The notes below the pieces were generated by a model. It searched no databases. It was not told where the DNA came from and was given only the letters and a program-made list of their open reading frames with translations. DNA of 64,000 nt from Egibacteraceae bacterium (GTDB taxonomy: Bacteria; Actinomycetota; Nitriliruptoria; Euzebyales; Egibacteraceae), in assembly GCA_030446745.1 (NCBI GenBank), contig JAUJMS010000008.1, positions 1 to 64,000 of the forward strand, given 5' to 3'. Made by a program: the position numbers and the translations under genes. Below, one piece after another: positions 35,058-43,319 of the stretch. Position 1 is the stretch's first letter. Every line of letters begins with the position of its first letter.

Positions 35058-36302
35058 TCAGGGCGCGAGCAGGGCGACCAGGCACTCGACGTCCGCCTCG
35101 TCGGGCGCGACGACCGCGGGGCGCGGCAGCCCGGGCGGCGGCGGGTACTTGTGGCCGATGCCGGTGTCGAACACGACGACCTCGTCGTCGGCGGCGATGT
35201 CGCCGCGGGTCGCCAGCTCGCCGACGGCGGCGACCGCGGCGGCGGTCTCCGGGCTGACGTAGCCGAGCCCGAGCCGTCCCGCCAGGCGCTGCGCGTCGTC
35301 GAGCGCGTCCTCGGGCACGGCGACGGCGGTGCCGCCGGAGGCGCGCAACGCGTCGAGGATCAGAAAGTCGCCGACCGCGCTGGGCACGCGGATACCGCCG
35401 GCGCGCGTGGCGGCGTCGGTCCACGGCGCGGCGAAGCGCTGCCCGGTCTGAAACGCGCGGACGATCGGGGCGCAGCCGGTCGTCTGGACGCTGACCATCC
35501 GCGGGCGCGCCCCACCGATCAGGCCGACGCCCTCGAGCTCCTCGAAGGCCTTCCACATCCCGACCAGGCCGGTGCCGCCGCCGGTCGGGTAGACGACGAC
35601 GTCGGGAACACGCCAGCCGAGGTCCTCGACGAGCTCCAGGCCCATCGTCTTCTTGCCCTCGACCCGGTAGGGCTCTTTGAGCGTGCTGACGTCGAACGCC
35701 CCGGTCGCGGCCGCGATGCGCGCAGCCACGGCGCCGCAGTCCGAGATGAGCCCGTCCACGAGCAGCACGGCCGCGCCGCAGACCAGCGCCTCGTCGCGGT
35801 TGGCGGCCGGCACGTCGGCGGGCATGACGACCGTCACGGGCAGGCCCGCCGCCGCCCCGTACGCGGCGAGCGCCCCGGCGGCGTTGCCGGCGGACGGGGC
35901 GATGAGCGCGGGGGCGCCGAGCTCGGCGGCCCGGCTGACGGCGGTCGCCATGCCGCGCGCCTTGAATGACCCGGTCGGGTTGAGCGCCTCGGCCTTCACC
36001 CGCAGGCGCGGCACGCCCAGCGCCCGCCCCAGCCGCTCGGCGGGCAGCAGCGGGGTCGACCCTTCGCCGAGCGTCGTTACGAAGGCGGGGTCGCGCACCG
36101 GCAGCAGCTCGGTCCAGCGCCACAGCCCGCCGCTGCGACGCGACGCCATCGCCTCGCGGGTCAACGTCGCCGCGGCGCGGCCGAGGTCGTAGCGCGCGAG
36201 CAGCGGGCGACCGTCGACCGGGTCGGTGCGCGCCAGCCCGTGCGCCGGGTAGGTCGCCCCGGACAGCGAGCCCTGCAGGTGCGTCAGCGTCGATGCGGTC
36301 AC
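35058..36302 (-). CDS. thrC: threonine synthase (PLP-dependent)
   Basis: A 414-residue fold-type II PLP enzyme. The Schiff-base lysine sits in NPTGSFKARG, SAGNAAGALAAY contacts the cofactor phosphate region, and YPTGGGTGLVGMWKA is the glycine loop. It converts O-phosphohomoserine to threonine. The N-terminus (LTHLQGSLSGATYPAHG) aligns with the zinc-ribbon start of the family but has lost all cysteines. The start is uncertain: GTG 36302 used, ATG 36314 possible, neither with a good ribosome site. The gene is bracketed by two direct copies of the dispersed palindrome. Confidence 0.88.
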   Translation of the reverse strand: MTASTLTHLQGSLSGATYPAHGLARTDPVDGRPLLARYDLGRAAATLTREAMASRRSGGLWRWTELLPVRDPAFVTTLGEGSTPLLPAERLGRALGVPRLRVKAEALNPTGSFKARGMATAVSRAAELGAPALIAPSAGNAAGALAAYGAAAGLPVTVVMPADVPAANRDEALVCGAAVLLVDGLISDCGAVAARIAAATGAFDVSTLKEPYRVEGKKTMGLELVEDLGWRVPDVVVYPTGGGTGLVGMWKAFEELEGVGLIGGARPRMVSVQTTGCAPIVRAFQTGQRFAAPWTDAATRAGGIRVPSAVGDFLILDALRASGGTAVAVPEDALDDAQRLAGRLGLGYVSPETAAAVAAVGELATRGDIAADDEVVVFDTGIGHKYPPPPGLPRPAVVAPDEADVECLVALLAP

Positions 36303-36362
36303 GGGGCGCCCCATCCCCGCAGCGCAGCGCGACCATGCACCGGACGCCCCGCTCGCTCCGCA

Positions 36363-36419
36363 CCCGCGGGAGCTTGTCACCGGCGTCGGGCGTTCGGTGC
36401 CGTCGGTGACAACCCCGGG
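36363..36419 (+). repeat. dispersed palindromic repeat, copy B
   Basis: A 57-base copy, with core AGCTTGTCACCGGCG ... GGTGCCGTCGGTGACAA and CCCGGG end. It has the same orientation as copy A, 1.3 kb away. It lies between the divergent thrC and pdxH genes, so terminator function alone cannot explain it. Confidence 0.8.
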
Positions 36420-36456
36420 AGACAGGCCGAAGGAACGCGGCGGTTACAGTCGCGCG

Positions 36457-37107
36457 ATGCCGGAGCCGCCGGTCGACATCGGGGCGCTGCGCCGCGAGTA
36501 CCGCGCCCGCGCGCTCTCGCCCGCCGACGTCGCCCCCGATCCGCTCGCGCAGTTCCGTGCGTGGTTCGCCGAGGCGCACACCGCCGGCGTGCTGGAGCCG
36601 AACGCCATGGTCCTGGCGACCGCCGGCGACGACGGCGCCCCGTCGGCCCGCACCGTGCTGCTCAAGGCCGTCGACGAGGACGGCTTCGTGTTCTTCACCC
36701 GCTACACCAGCCGCAAGGGCCGCGAACTCGCCGTCAACCCGCGGGCCGCGCTGCTGTTCCCGTGGCTCGCGCTGGAACGCCAGGTCAGCGTCCGCGGCAG
36801 CGCCGAGCGGGTGGCGCCCGCGACGTCGGACGCCTACTTCGCGACGCGACCCCGCGGGGCGCAGCTCGCCGCGTGGGCGTCGCCCCAGAGCGAGCCGCTG
36901 GCCGATCGCGCCTGGGTCGAGGCGCGCGTTGCGGACGCCGCGGAGCGGTTCGCCGGCGCCGCGGTGCCGCGCCCCGACGAGTGGGGCGGCGTGCGGGTGC
37001 GTCCGGTGGAGGTCGAGTTCTGGCAGGGGCGCGCCGACCGGCTCCACGACCGGGTGCGCTACCGCCGCGCCGATGGGGGCTGGGTCGTCGAGCGGCTCGC
37101 GCCCTGA
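36457..37107 (+). CDS. pdxH: pyridoxamine 5'-phosphate oxidase
   Basis: A 216-residue FMN enzyme oxidising PNP and PMP to pyridoxal phosphate. Recognisable parts are IGALRREYRARALSPADVAPDPLAQF, SARTVLLKAVDEDGFVFFTRY, SRKGRELAVNPRAALLFPW (FMN and substrate contacts), ASPQSEPL, and the C-terminal signature WGGVRVRPVEVEFWQGRADRLHDR broken by normal spacing. It supplies the cofactor for the adjacent PLP enzyme threonine synthase, though the two are divergently transcribed. Confidence 0.96.
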   Translation: MPEPPVDIGALRREYRARALSPADVAPDPLAQFRAWFAEAHTAGVLEPNAMVLATAGDDGAPSARTVLLKAVDEDGFVFFTRYTSRKGRELAVNPRAALLFPWLALERQVSVRGSAERVAPATSDAYFATRPRGAQLAAWASPQSEPLADRAWVEARVADAAERFAGAAVPRPDEWGGVRVRPVEVEFWQGRADRLHDRVRYRRADGGWVVERLAP

Positions 37108-37108
37108 G

Positions 37109-38200
37109 TCACCGCACCGCTGCGGTCCCCCGCGCCGCGAGCAGCGGCACGAGCATCTCCTCGGCGGTCAGGCTGCCGTGGTGGGAGCGCATGTGCACCT
37201 CCTTGGGCATCCCCGGGTCGACGAAGACGACCGGATCGCGGGCGGCGAGGACCACGTCGCCGATCCTCCCGCGCACCGCGAGCGACGCCCGCGGGCCGAG
37301 CCACCCTTCGTCGAAGAGCCGGTCACGGGGAAACACCCACGCGCGGTCGCTGTAGCGCTCCGCGCAGGCGGCGGCCAGCTCCCGGGCGGCGCCCGGACGG
37401 GCATGCAGCGTGCGGAACCGGCCCTCGCCGGAGTACTCGGCGACCATGCCGGCGACCGCGTCGAGCGCCACCGCGGCGCCGGCGTCGACGTGGATCTGGC
37501 CGTGGTCGGCGGTGACGAGCAGCGCCCAGCTCGGCGGCAGCGCCGCGAGCAGGTCGGCGACGAGCCGGTCGGCGGCGACCAGCTCGGCGGGCAAGAACGA
37601 GGTTCGCAGCCCGAACTCGTGCGCGACCTTGTCGACCCCGTCGTAGTAGGCGTAGACGAACGTGTGCTTCGGCGTGGCGAGCCTCCGGCAGTGCTCGACG
37701 AGGATCGCGGTGGTCTTCCAGCCGATCACGTCACTGCCGCGCAGGTGCGCCGCGGTGAAGCCGCCGTCGCGGAACTCGGCGCGGATGACGGCGGGCACGC
37801 GGCGGCCGAGGAACGGCGCCACCGGCTGCGTCGCGACGGGGTCCGGGCCGTCGCGCCGGGGCCAGCGCAGGACGTTCAGCGGCTGGCCGCCGACACGGAT
37901 GCGGTAGCCGGCGACGCCGTGCTCGGCGGGCGTGGCACCGGTGGCGATCGAGGTCAACGCGGCGGCGGTCGTGGACGGGACCGTCGCCGTCACCGGGCCG
38001 CCGGTCATGCCGGCGAGGACGGGCACGACGTGACGGTGCTCCTCCAGCAGCGCCCAGCCGAGTCCGTCCAGCACGAGCAGCACCACCCCTGCCGCGTCGG
38101 TCACGGGGTCGGGCAGCCACGGCGCCGGCGCCCCGCCGAGCAGCGCGGGCACGATCCCGCCGATCCACGCGCCGTCGTAGTCGGGCCGCACCGCCTTCAT
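37109..38200 (-). CDS. alkaline-phosphatase-fold (nucleotide pyrophosphatase/phosphodiesterase-like) protein
   Basis: A 363-residue alkaline phosphatase-superfamily protein. VVLLVLDGLGWALLEEH supplies the first metal Asp, TVPSTTAAALTSIATG the nucleophile (Thr or Ser) on its helix, and YAYYDGVDKVAHEFG and LLVTADHGQIHVD further metal ligands. HHGSLTAEEMLVPLL is the terminal His segment. Such cytosolic relatives hydrolyse phosphodiesters or act in nucleotide metabolism. No signal peptide is present. ATG 38200 is used, with GTG 38209 three codons upstream possible. Confidence 0.88.
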   Translation of the reverse strand: MKAVRPDYDGAWIGGIVPALLGGAPAPWLPDPVTDAAGVVLLVLDGLGWALLEEHRHVVPVLAGMTGGPVTATVPSTTAAALTSIATGATPAEHGVAGYRIRVGGQPLNVLRWPRRDGPDPVATQPVAPFLGRRVPAVIRAEFRDGGFTAAHLRGSDVIGWKTTAILVEHCRRLATPKHTFVYAYYDGVDKVAHEFGLRTSFLPAELVAADRLVADLLAALPPSWALLVTADHGQIHVDAGAAVALDAVAGMVAEYSGEGRFRTLHARPGAARELAAACAERYSDRAWVFPRDRLFDEGWLGPRASLAVRGRIGDVVLAARDPVVFVDPGMPKEVHMRSHHGSLTAEEMLVPLLAARGTAAVR

Positions 38201-38345
38201 CGTGTTCACGGTAGCGAGCAGGAGAGCACCCGCGGGCGGCTGAACACCGCAGCAACTGCCGCGGTCCGACGCAGGAGTCGCCCCGTCCCGGGGCGAACGC
38301 AGTGGTACGTCCGTGACCACGCGGACGCCGAAGCGAGAGGCAAGC

Positions 38346-38498
38346 ATGCGGCAGACGAGAAGGCTCGTGTTGGCGGCGCTCGCCGTGGGGGTGCTCGCCT
38401 CGGCGGCGCCCGCGCAGGCGACCACCTGCTTCCGAGTTGACCCGAAGGTGTTCGTCGGCGACGCGGTGAACTGCGCCAAGGCCATCATCGGCGGCTGA
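38346..38498 (+). CDS. tiny secreted peptide precursor (50 aa), two cysteines
   Basis: A 50-residue product from ATG 38346 with GAGAGG upstream. It has a textbook Sec signal: basic MRQTRR, hydrophobic LVLAALAVGVLASAA, cleavage after AQA. The mature peptide would be about 25 residues, TTCFRVDPKVFVGDAVNCAKAIIGG, which breaks naturally at V13, with two Cys 15 apart that could form one disulfide. It resembles small exported or structural peptides and signals, but no family is recognised. It stands alone, divergent from the phosphatase-fold gene, just before the poor-quality G-rich stretch. Confidence 0.6.
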   Translation: MRQTRRLVLAALAVGVLASAAPAQATTCFRVDPKVFVGDAVNCAKAIIGG

Positions 38499-38499
38499 G

Positions 38500-38707
38500 C
38501 CGTGCCCGCGACGACCCCCCCGCCGCGCCGGTACGGCGGGGGGGGCGTCGCGCCCGCGCCCCGGGGGGGGGGCCGGCCGGGGGGGCCCCGGCGCTGGCCC
38601 CCCCCTGCGCCCGCTTTCACCCCATGGGGTGCGCCGGCTCGGGGGCCACTTGCCCAAAGAAAAATGGGGGGGTTGGGCCGGCCCCGGTAGCACCCCCGGC
38701 GCCACCT
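38500..38707. other. G/C-homopolymer-rich stretch, probably unreliable sequence
   Basis: Repeated runs of 7-13 G or C occur within about 200 bases, separated by scraps such as CCCAAAGAAAAATGG. No such pattern occurs in the normal intergenic gaps. A similar but shorter patch lies at 430-545 and a run of about 12 C at 45253-45264. This looks like low-quality or slipped sequence. No gene is called here. Confidence 0.6.
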
Positions 38708-39187
38708 TTAGGGGGGGGGGGGCGGCGCGCCAGCGCCCTGCGGCACGGGCAGGCCGGCGGCGTCGACCTCCGGCGCCACGACGACGAGTACCTGGGAGCC
38801 CTGCTGGCACGTCGCCGTCGCCTTGATGAAGTTGCGGTGGTCGCCGTCCGAGATGAGCAGCTCCGCCTCGAAGATCTCGTTCTCGGACAGCAGGACCTCG
38901 ATGTCGTCGCGGTCGGCGTACGACAGCTGCAACGCCTCCGGCGTCATCGCGACGTAGCCGCTGACGTTGACCAGCGGGTCCTGACGGGTGACCTGGGTCG
39001 TCACTGCCGCGTCGGGCAGCAGCAGGCCGTCGACGTCCTCGTCGACGCCCGCGGGAGCCGTCGCGCACGGCGGCAGGGCGGACAGCGGGTCGTTCGTCGC
39101 CTGGGACGCCGGCGCCGGCCCGCCGTCCGAGCAGGCGCTGAGCAACGCCGCGGCGGCGCACGCAAACGCGGCGCGTCGGGGGGCCAT
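38708..39187 (-). CDS. predicted lipoprotein, C-terminus doubtful
   Basis: A 159-residue reading frame. The N-terminus RRAAFACAAAALLSAC is a lipoprotein signal with an LSAC lipobox. The mature domain (PPCATAPAGVDEDVDGLLLPDAAV, VSGYVAMTPEALQLSYADRDDIE) is acidic and beta-rich with two further Cys. No family is recognised. The last residues (GAGAPPPPP) are encoded by the G-run region, so the true C-terminus may be different. It is divergent from the ABC-transporter operon by 35 bases and might be co-controlled with it. Confidence 0.6.
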   Translation of the reverse strand: MAPRRAAFACAAAALLSACSDGGPAPASQATNDPLSALPPCATAPAGVDEDVDGLLLPDAAVTTQVTRQDPLVNVSGYVAMTPEALQLSYADRDDIEVLLSENEIFEAELLISDGDHRNFIKATATCQQGSQVLVVVAPEVDAAGLPVPQGAGAPPPPP

Positions 39188-39222
39188 GGCCGGCCATCCT
39201 ACGGTCCGTAGACTCGTCGGGG

Positions 39223-40050
39223 ATGCGCTCGGGACCGCTCGCCCGCCACGTCGTGCCGCTGCTGGCGGCGATCGTGTTCGTGCTGCCGCTGTGGTTCATG
39301 GTCGCGGGCTCGCTGCGCCCCGTGGGCCTGCCGCCGCCGCGCGGCGTCGAGCTGCTGCCGCCGGCGCCGAACCTTGACAGCTACGCGCGCCTGCCGCAGC
39401 TCATCCCGCTGTTCGTCTACCTGCGCAACTCGGCGCTGGTCGTGGCGCTGGCGGTGCCGCTGACCGTCCTCGTCGCGTCGTGGGCCGGCTTCGGCATCCG
39501 CCTGTTGCCGCCACCGCGGCGCCGCGCCGCCGTCGTCGCCAGCCTGGTCGTCATGATGGTGCCGGTGACCGCCGTGTGGGCGACGCGCTTCGAGGTGTTC
39601 CGCCTGGCCGGCGCGCTGGACAGCCTGGTGCCGCTGGTGGCGCCGGCCTTGGCGGCGACGACGCCCTTCTACGTGCTGATCTACGCCTGGAGCTTCGGCG
39701 GCGTCAGCGACGGGCAGCTGGGCGCCGCCCGGCTGGAGGGCGCATCGACGTGGCGGTTGTGGCGTGCCGTCGCGCTGCCGCAGGTCAAGCCGGCGACGCT
39801 GGCCGTGGCGGTGCTCGCCTTCACCTTCCACTGGGCCAACTTCATCGACGCGCTGCTGTACCTGCGCCGCCAGGAGCTGTACACGCTGCCGCTGGGAATG
39901 CGCTTCCTGCAGCTGCTCAATCCCACCGACTGGCCGCTGCTGATGGCCGGCGCCGTCGTCGTCACGCTGCCGTCGGTGGCGGTGTTCCTGCTGGCGCAGC
40001 GGCTGTTCCTCGACGACCCGCTGCGCGGGCTGCGAGGCAACGCCGCATGA
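39223..40050 (+). CDS. sugar-type ABC transporter permease (MalG-like)
   Basis: A 275-residue inner-membrane permease with six helices. The C-terminal EAA coupling motif is GAARLEGASTWRLWRAVALP (about 166-185), and PLWFMVAGSLRP follows the first helix, as in MalG-type subunits. It is the first of four overlapping genes: permease, binding protein, ATPase, second permease. Its stop overlaps the next ATG (ATGA). Confidence 0.92.
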   Translation: MRSGPLARHVVPLLAAIVFVLPLWFMVAGSLRPVGLPPPRGVELLPPAPNLDSYARLPQLIPLFVYLRNSALVVALAVPLTVLVASWAGFGIRLLPPPRRRAAVVASLVVMMVPVTAVWATRFEVFRLAGALDSLVPLVAPALAATTPFYVLIYAWSFGGVSDGQLGAARLEGASTWRLWRAVALPQVKPATLAVAVLAFTFHWANFIDALLYLRRQELYTLPLGMRFLQLLNPTDWPLLMAGAVVVTLPSVAVFLLAQRLFLDDPLRGLRGNAA

Positions 40051-41336
40051 CGACACGGCACCGCGCCCTGCTGGTCCTGCTGGCACTGGTCGCCGCCGCC
40101 TGCGCCAACCGCGCGCAACCGCCCGGCGCTCAGGTCGCCGACGGCGCCACGCAGGTCGAGATGGTCGCGTTCGGCGACCCCGAGGAAACCGCCGGCTACC
40201 AGGCGATGATCGCGGCGTTCGAGCAGGCCAACCCCGACGTCGACGTCGTCTTCGCCCCCGTGGCGACCCAGGACGACCTGCTCGCGCGGCTGACGACCGG
40301 CTTCGCCGGCGGGAACCCGCCCGACACGTTCCTGATCAACTTCCGCAAGTACGGCCAGTTCGCAGCGCAGGGGGTGCTCGAGCCGGTGCAGTCGTGGCTG
40401 GACGACTCGGAGGTGATCGCCGAGGAGGACTTCGCGCCGACGGCGATGGATGCGTTCCGCTTCGACGGCGAGACGCTGACCTGCCTGCCGCAGAACGTCT
40501 CGTCGCTGGAGATCTACTACAACGTCGACCTGTTCGAGGACGCCGGTCTGCCGCTGCCGGAGGAAGGCTGGACCTGGGACGACTTTTTGGGCGCCGCGAA
40601 GGCGTTGACCAGCGGCGATACCTACGGCGTCGGCACCGAGGCGAGCCTCATCCGCGTCGCGCCGTTCGTGTGGTCCAGCGGCGGCGAGGTCGTCGACGAC
40701 CAGGAGCAGCCGACGACGCTGACGCTTGACACCGGCCCAGCCCGCGAGGCGCTGGACTTCTTCCTCGACCTGCAGACCGAGCACGGCGTCGTCCCGCCCG
40801 AGCAGGCCGAGCAGTCGCTGGACAGCGAGAGCCGCTTCATCGCCGGCCAGCTCGGCATGTACCTCAACAGCCGCAAGTCCGTGCCGACGCTGCGCACCAT
40901 CGACGACTTCACCTGGGACGTCGCCCCGCTGCCTGTCGCGCCGGGCGGCGAGCCGGCGACAATTCTCCACGGCGACGCCTACTGCATGACCGCCGCGTCG
41001 CAGGTCAAGGACGCGACCTGGCGGCTGGTCGAGTTCGCCAACAGCGTCGAGGGCCAGACGATCCTCGCCGAGTCCGGGCGGACGGTGCCGTCACGGCTGG
41101 ACGTCGCCTCATCGCCGGCGTTCCTCGAGCCCGACGAGCCGCCTGCCTCGTCGGAGGTGTTCGTCGACGTCATCCCCTCCATCCGCGCGACGCCGCACAC
41201 CGCCTCGTGGTCGCAGGTCGAGAAGGAGGCCGACAACGTCCTGACGTCGCTGTTCTACGGGCGCGTCGACCGCGAGGCGGGCATCCGCCAGCTCATCGAG
41301 ACGACCCGGCCGCTGTTCGGCCCGCCGCCGGGGTGA
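40047..41336 (+). CDS. ABC transporter extracellular sugar-binding lipoprotein
   Basis: A 429-residue family-1 solute-binding protein. Its lipoprotein signal (RALLVLLALVAAAC) has the lipid-carrying Cys at 20. The domain shows AAFEQANPDVDVVFAPVATQDDLL, GNPPDTFLINFRKYGQFAAQG and QNVSSLEIYYNVDLFEDAGLP, and later AYCMTAASQVKDATWRLVEF, as in maltose/glycerol-3-phosphate-type binders. It captures the substrate outside the membrane for the two permeases. Carbohydrate specificity cannot be read. No catabolic gene accompanies it. Confidence 0.93.
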   Translation: MTTRHRALLVLLALVAAACANRAQPPGAQVADGATQVEMVAFGDPEETAGYQAMIAAFEQANPDVDVVFAPVATQDDLLARLTTGFAGGNPPDTFLINFRKYGQFAAQGVLEPVQSWLDDSEVIAEEDFAPTAMDAFRFDGETLTCLPQNVSSLEIYYNVDLFEDAGLPLPEEGWTWDDFLGAAKALTSGDTYGVGTEASLIRVAPFVWSSGGEVVDDQEQPTTLTLDTGPAREALDFFLDLQTEHGVVPPEQAEQSLDSESRFIAGQLGMYLNSRKSVPTLRTIDDFTWDVAPLPVAPGGEPATILHGDAYCMTAASQVKDATWRLVEFANSVEGQTILAESGRTVPSRLDVASSPAFLEPDEPPASSEVFVDVIPSIRATPHTASWSQVEKEADNVLTSLFYGRVDREAGIRQLIETTRPLFGPPPG

Positions 41337-41368
41337 CGGACGCCGACACAGTGACGGACGCCGACACG
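41333..41368 (+). repeat. 18-bp tandem duplication of the ATPase gene start
   Basis: GTGACGGACGCCGACACA (41333-41350) is followed by a second unit differing in its last base (41351-41368). The copy is in frame, encodes V-T-D-A-D-T twice, and duplicates the start codon. Confidence 0.9.
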
Positions 41369-42376
41369 CCGTCCGCGCGCGTCGCGCTGGAGGGGCTGGG
41401 CAAGCGCTACGGCGACGTCGTCGCCCTCGACGACCTGACGCTGACGGTCGAGCCGGGAGAGCTGGTCGTGCTCGTCGGACCGTCCGGGTCGGGCAAGTCG
41501 ACGGCGCTGCGCATCCTCGCCGGGCTGGAGGAGGCCACCAGCGGACGGGTGCTCGTGGCCGGGCGCGACGTCACGCGCGTCGCTCCGCACCGCCGCGACG
41601 TCGCGATGGTGTTCCAGGACTACGCGCTCTACCCGCACCTGACGGCGCGCGACAACCTCGCGTTCGGCCCGCGGGTGCGCCGCGAACCGGCGGCGGCGGT
41701 CACCGCCCGCGTCGAGCGCGTCGCCGTCCAGCTCGGACTGGACGGTCTGCTCGACCGCTACCCCGACCAGCTGTCGGGGGGCCAGCAGCAACGCGTCGCG
41801 CTCGCCCGCGCGATGGTGCGCGAGCCGGCGGTGTTCCTGATGGACGAGCCGCTGAGCAACCTCGACGCGCAGCTGCGCCTGGCCGCGCGGGCCGAGATCG
41901 TCGAGCTGCACCGGCGGCTGGGCACGACGACGGTCTACGTCACCCACGACCAGGCCGAAGCGATGACGATGGGCGACCGCGTCGCGGTGCTCGCCGACGG
42001 CCGGCTCCAGCAGGTGGGCCCGCCGCAGGCGGTCTACGACGCGCCGGCCAACCGCTTCGTCGCCGGCTTCATCGGCAGCCCGCCGATGAACCTCGTCGCC
42101 GGCGGCGGGGCGCTGGGCGGCGAGCCGGGCACCGTCGTCGGCGTGCGCCCCGAGGACCTGCATCCCGACCCCACGGGCGCGGTGGCGCTGACCGTCACCG
42201 TCGTCGAGGCGCTGGGCAGCGAGACGGTGCTCGCCGGGCACAGCGGCGACGGGTCGCGGCTGACGGTGCGCACCGGGCCGCGTTCACCGTGCCGGCCCGG
42301 CGACGTCGTGCGACTCGCCGTCGACTCGGCGCGCCGGCACCGCTTCGACGCGGCGACGGGGCGGCGCCTGCCATGA
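41333..42376 (+). CDS. sugar-type ABC transporter ATP-binding protein (MalK/UgpC-like)
   Basis: A 347-residue ATPase with Walker [10 protein letters not shown], the ABC signature LSGGQQQR, Walker [13 protein letters not shown], the H-loop [15 protein letters not shown] and a C-terminal TOBE/OB domain (GVRPEDLHP). It powers both permeases. Two starts exist because an 18-bp unit is tandemly repeated at the 5' end: GTG 41333 (4-bp GTGA overlap with the binding-protein stop) and GTG 41351. The first is preferred for coupling. Confidence 0.95.
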   Translation: MTDADTVTDADTPSARVALEGLGKRYGDVVALDDLTLTVEPGELVVLVGPSGSGKSTALRILAGLEEATSGRVLVAGRDVTRVAPHRRDVAMVFQDYALYPHLTARDNLAFGPRVRREPAAAVTARVERVAVQLGLDGLLDRYPDQLSGGQQQRVALARAMVREPAVFLMDEPLSNLDAQLRLAARAEIVELHRRLGTTTVYVTHDQAEAMTMGDRVAVLADGRLQQVGPPQAVYDAPANRFVAGFIGSPPMNLVAGGGALGGEPGTVVGVRPEDLHPDPTGAVALTVTVVEALGSETVLAGHSGDGSRLTVRTGPRSPCRPGDVVRLAVDSARRHRFDAATGRRLP

Positions 42377-43239
42377 CCGCGACCACGCGCTCGGCGGTGC
42401 GCTTCCTGGCCCCGTACGCCGTCGGGACGCTGCTGCTCGTCGCCGTGCCGGCGCTGCTGACCGTCGGCTACGCCTTCACCGACCACACGGGGCTGTCCAC
42501 CCCGCGCTTCAACGGCCTGGCGAACCTGCGCCGGCTGGCGGGCGACCCGTTCTTCCGCGCGTCGCTGCGCGCGTCGATGGTCCACGTCGCGATGGCGGTG
42601 CCGCTGCGACTGCTCGCGGCGAGCGGCCTGGGGTTGCTGCTCGCCGCCCCGCGGCGCGGGGGCCGCTGGTACCGGGCGGCGGTGTACTTGCCGACGGTCA
42701 TCCCCGACATCGCGCTCGCGTTGTTGTTTCTGTGGGTGCTCAACCCGCTCTACGGGCCGCTGAACCAGCTGCTCGGCGCGGTCGGGCTGCCGCAGCCGAC
42801 CTGGCTCGCGACGACCTGGGGGGCGCGGGTCGGCGTCGTGCTCATGCTGCTGTTCCCCATCGGCGAGGCGTTCCTGGTGGTGCTCGCCACTCGCCGGCAG
42901 GTCAACGCGCGCCTGTACGAGGCGGCGGCGCTCGACGGCTGCTCGCCGTTCGGGCAGCTGCGCCGCATCACCCTGCCGCTGCTCGCCCCGGTGCTGGTGC
43001 TGCTCGCCGTCCGCGACCTCGTGCTGACCTTGCAGGTCAACTTCGTGCCCGCCTACATCCTCACCGACGGCGGGCCGGGCAACGCGACGCTGTACCTGCC
43101 GCTGTACATCTACGACCAGGCCTTCGAGTTCCTCGGCTTCGGCTACGCCGCGACGATCACCGTCGTGCTGCTCGCCGTCACCGTCGCGTTCATCGGGTTG
43201 CAGCTCGCGCTGGTCCGACGGTGGCGCGTCCTGCGCTGA
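42373..43239 (+). CDS. sugar-type ABC transporter permease (MalF-like)
   Basis: A 288-residue permease with six helices: AVRFLAPYAVGTLLLVAVPALL at the start, TVIPDIALALLFLWVLNPLYGPLN in the middle, and EAA motif EAAALDGCSPFGQLRRITLP. The MalF-type motif FVPAYILTDGGPGNAT is present after the EAA loop. It overlaps the ATPase stop by 4 bases (ATGA), completing the transporter. It lacks the large periplasmic loop of enteric MalF, as is usual for Gram-positive-type systems. Confidence 0.93.
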   Translation: MTATTRSAVRFLAPYAVGTLLLVAVPALLTVGYAFTDHTGLSTPRFNGLANLRRLAGDPFFRASLRASMVHVAMAVPLRLLAASGLGLLLAAPRRGGRWYRAAVYLPTVIPDIALALLFLWVLNPLYGPLNQLLGAVGLPQPTWLATTWGARVGVVLMLLFPIGEAFLVVLATRRQVNARLYEAAALDGCSPFGQLRRITLPLLAPVLVLLAVRDLVLTLQVNFVPAYILTDGGPGNATLYLPLYIYDQAFEFLGFGYAATITVVLLAVTVAFIGLQLALVRRWRVLR

Positions 43240-43319
43240 CGTCGCGCCAGCGGGGGTTTGTCACACCCCACGGTTACGGTGCTGTCGTTGGTGTCACCCG
43301 TTGTCGGAAAGGTCGTGTC

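Noticed and set aside
43258-43310. Possible fourth copy of the dispersed palindrome upstream of rmuC
   Set aside because: It shares TTTGTCAC and GGTGCTGTCG, but the spacer is 13 instead of 15 bases and the palindrome and CCCGGG ends are lacking. The similarity may be chance.
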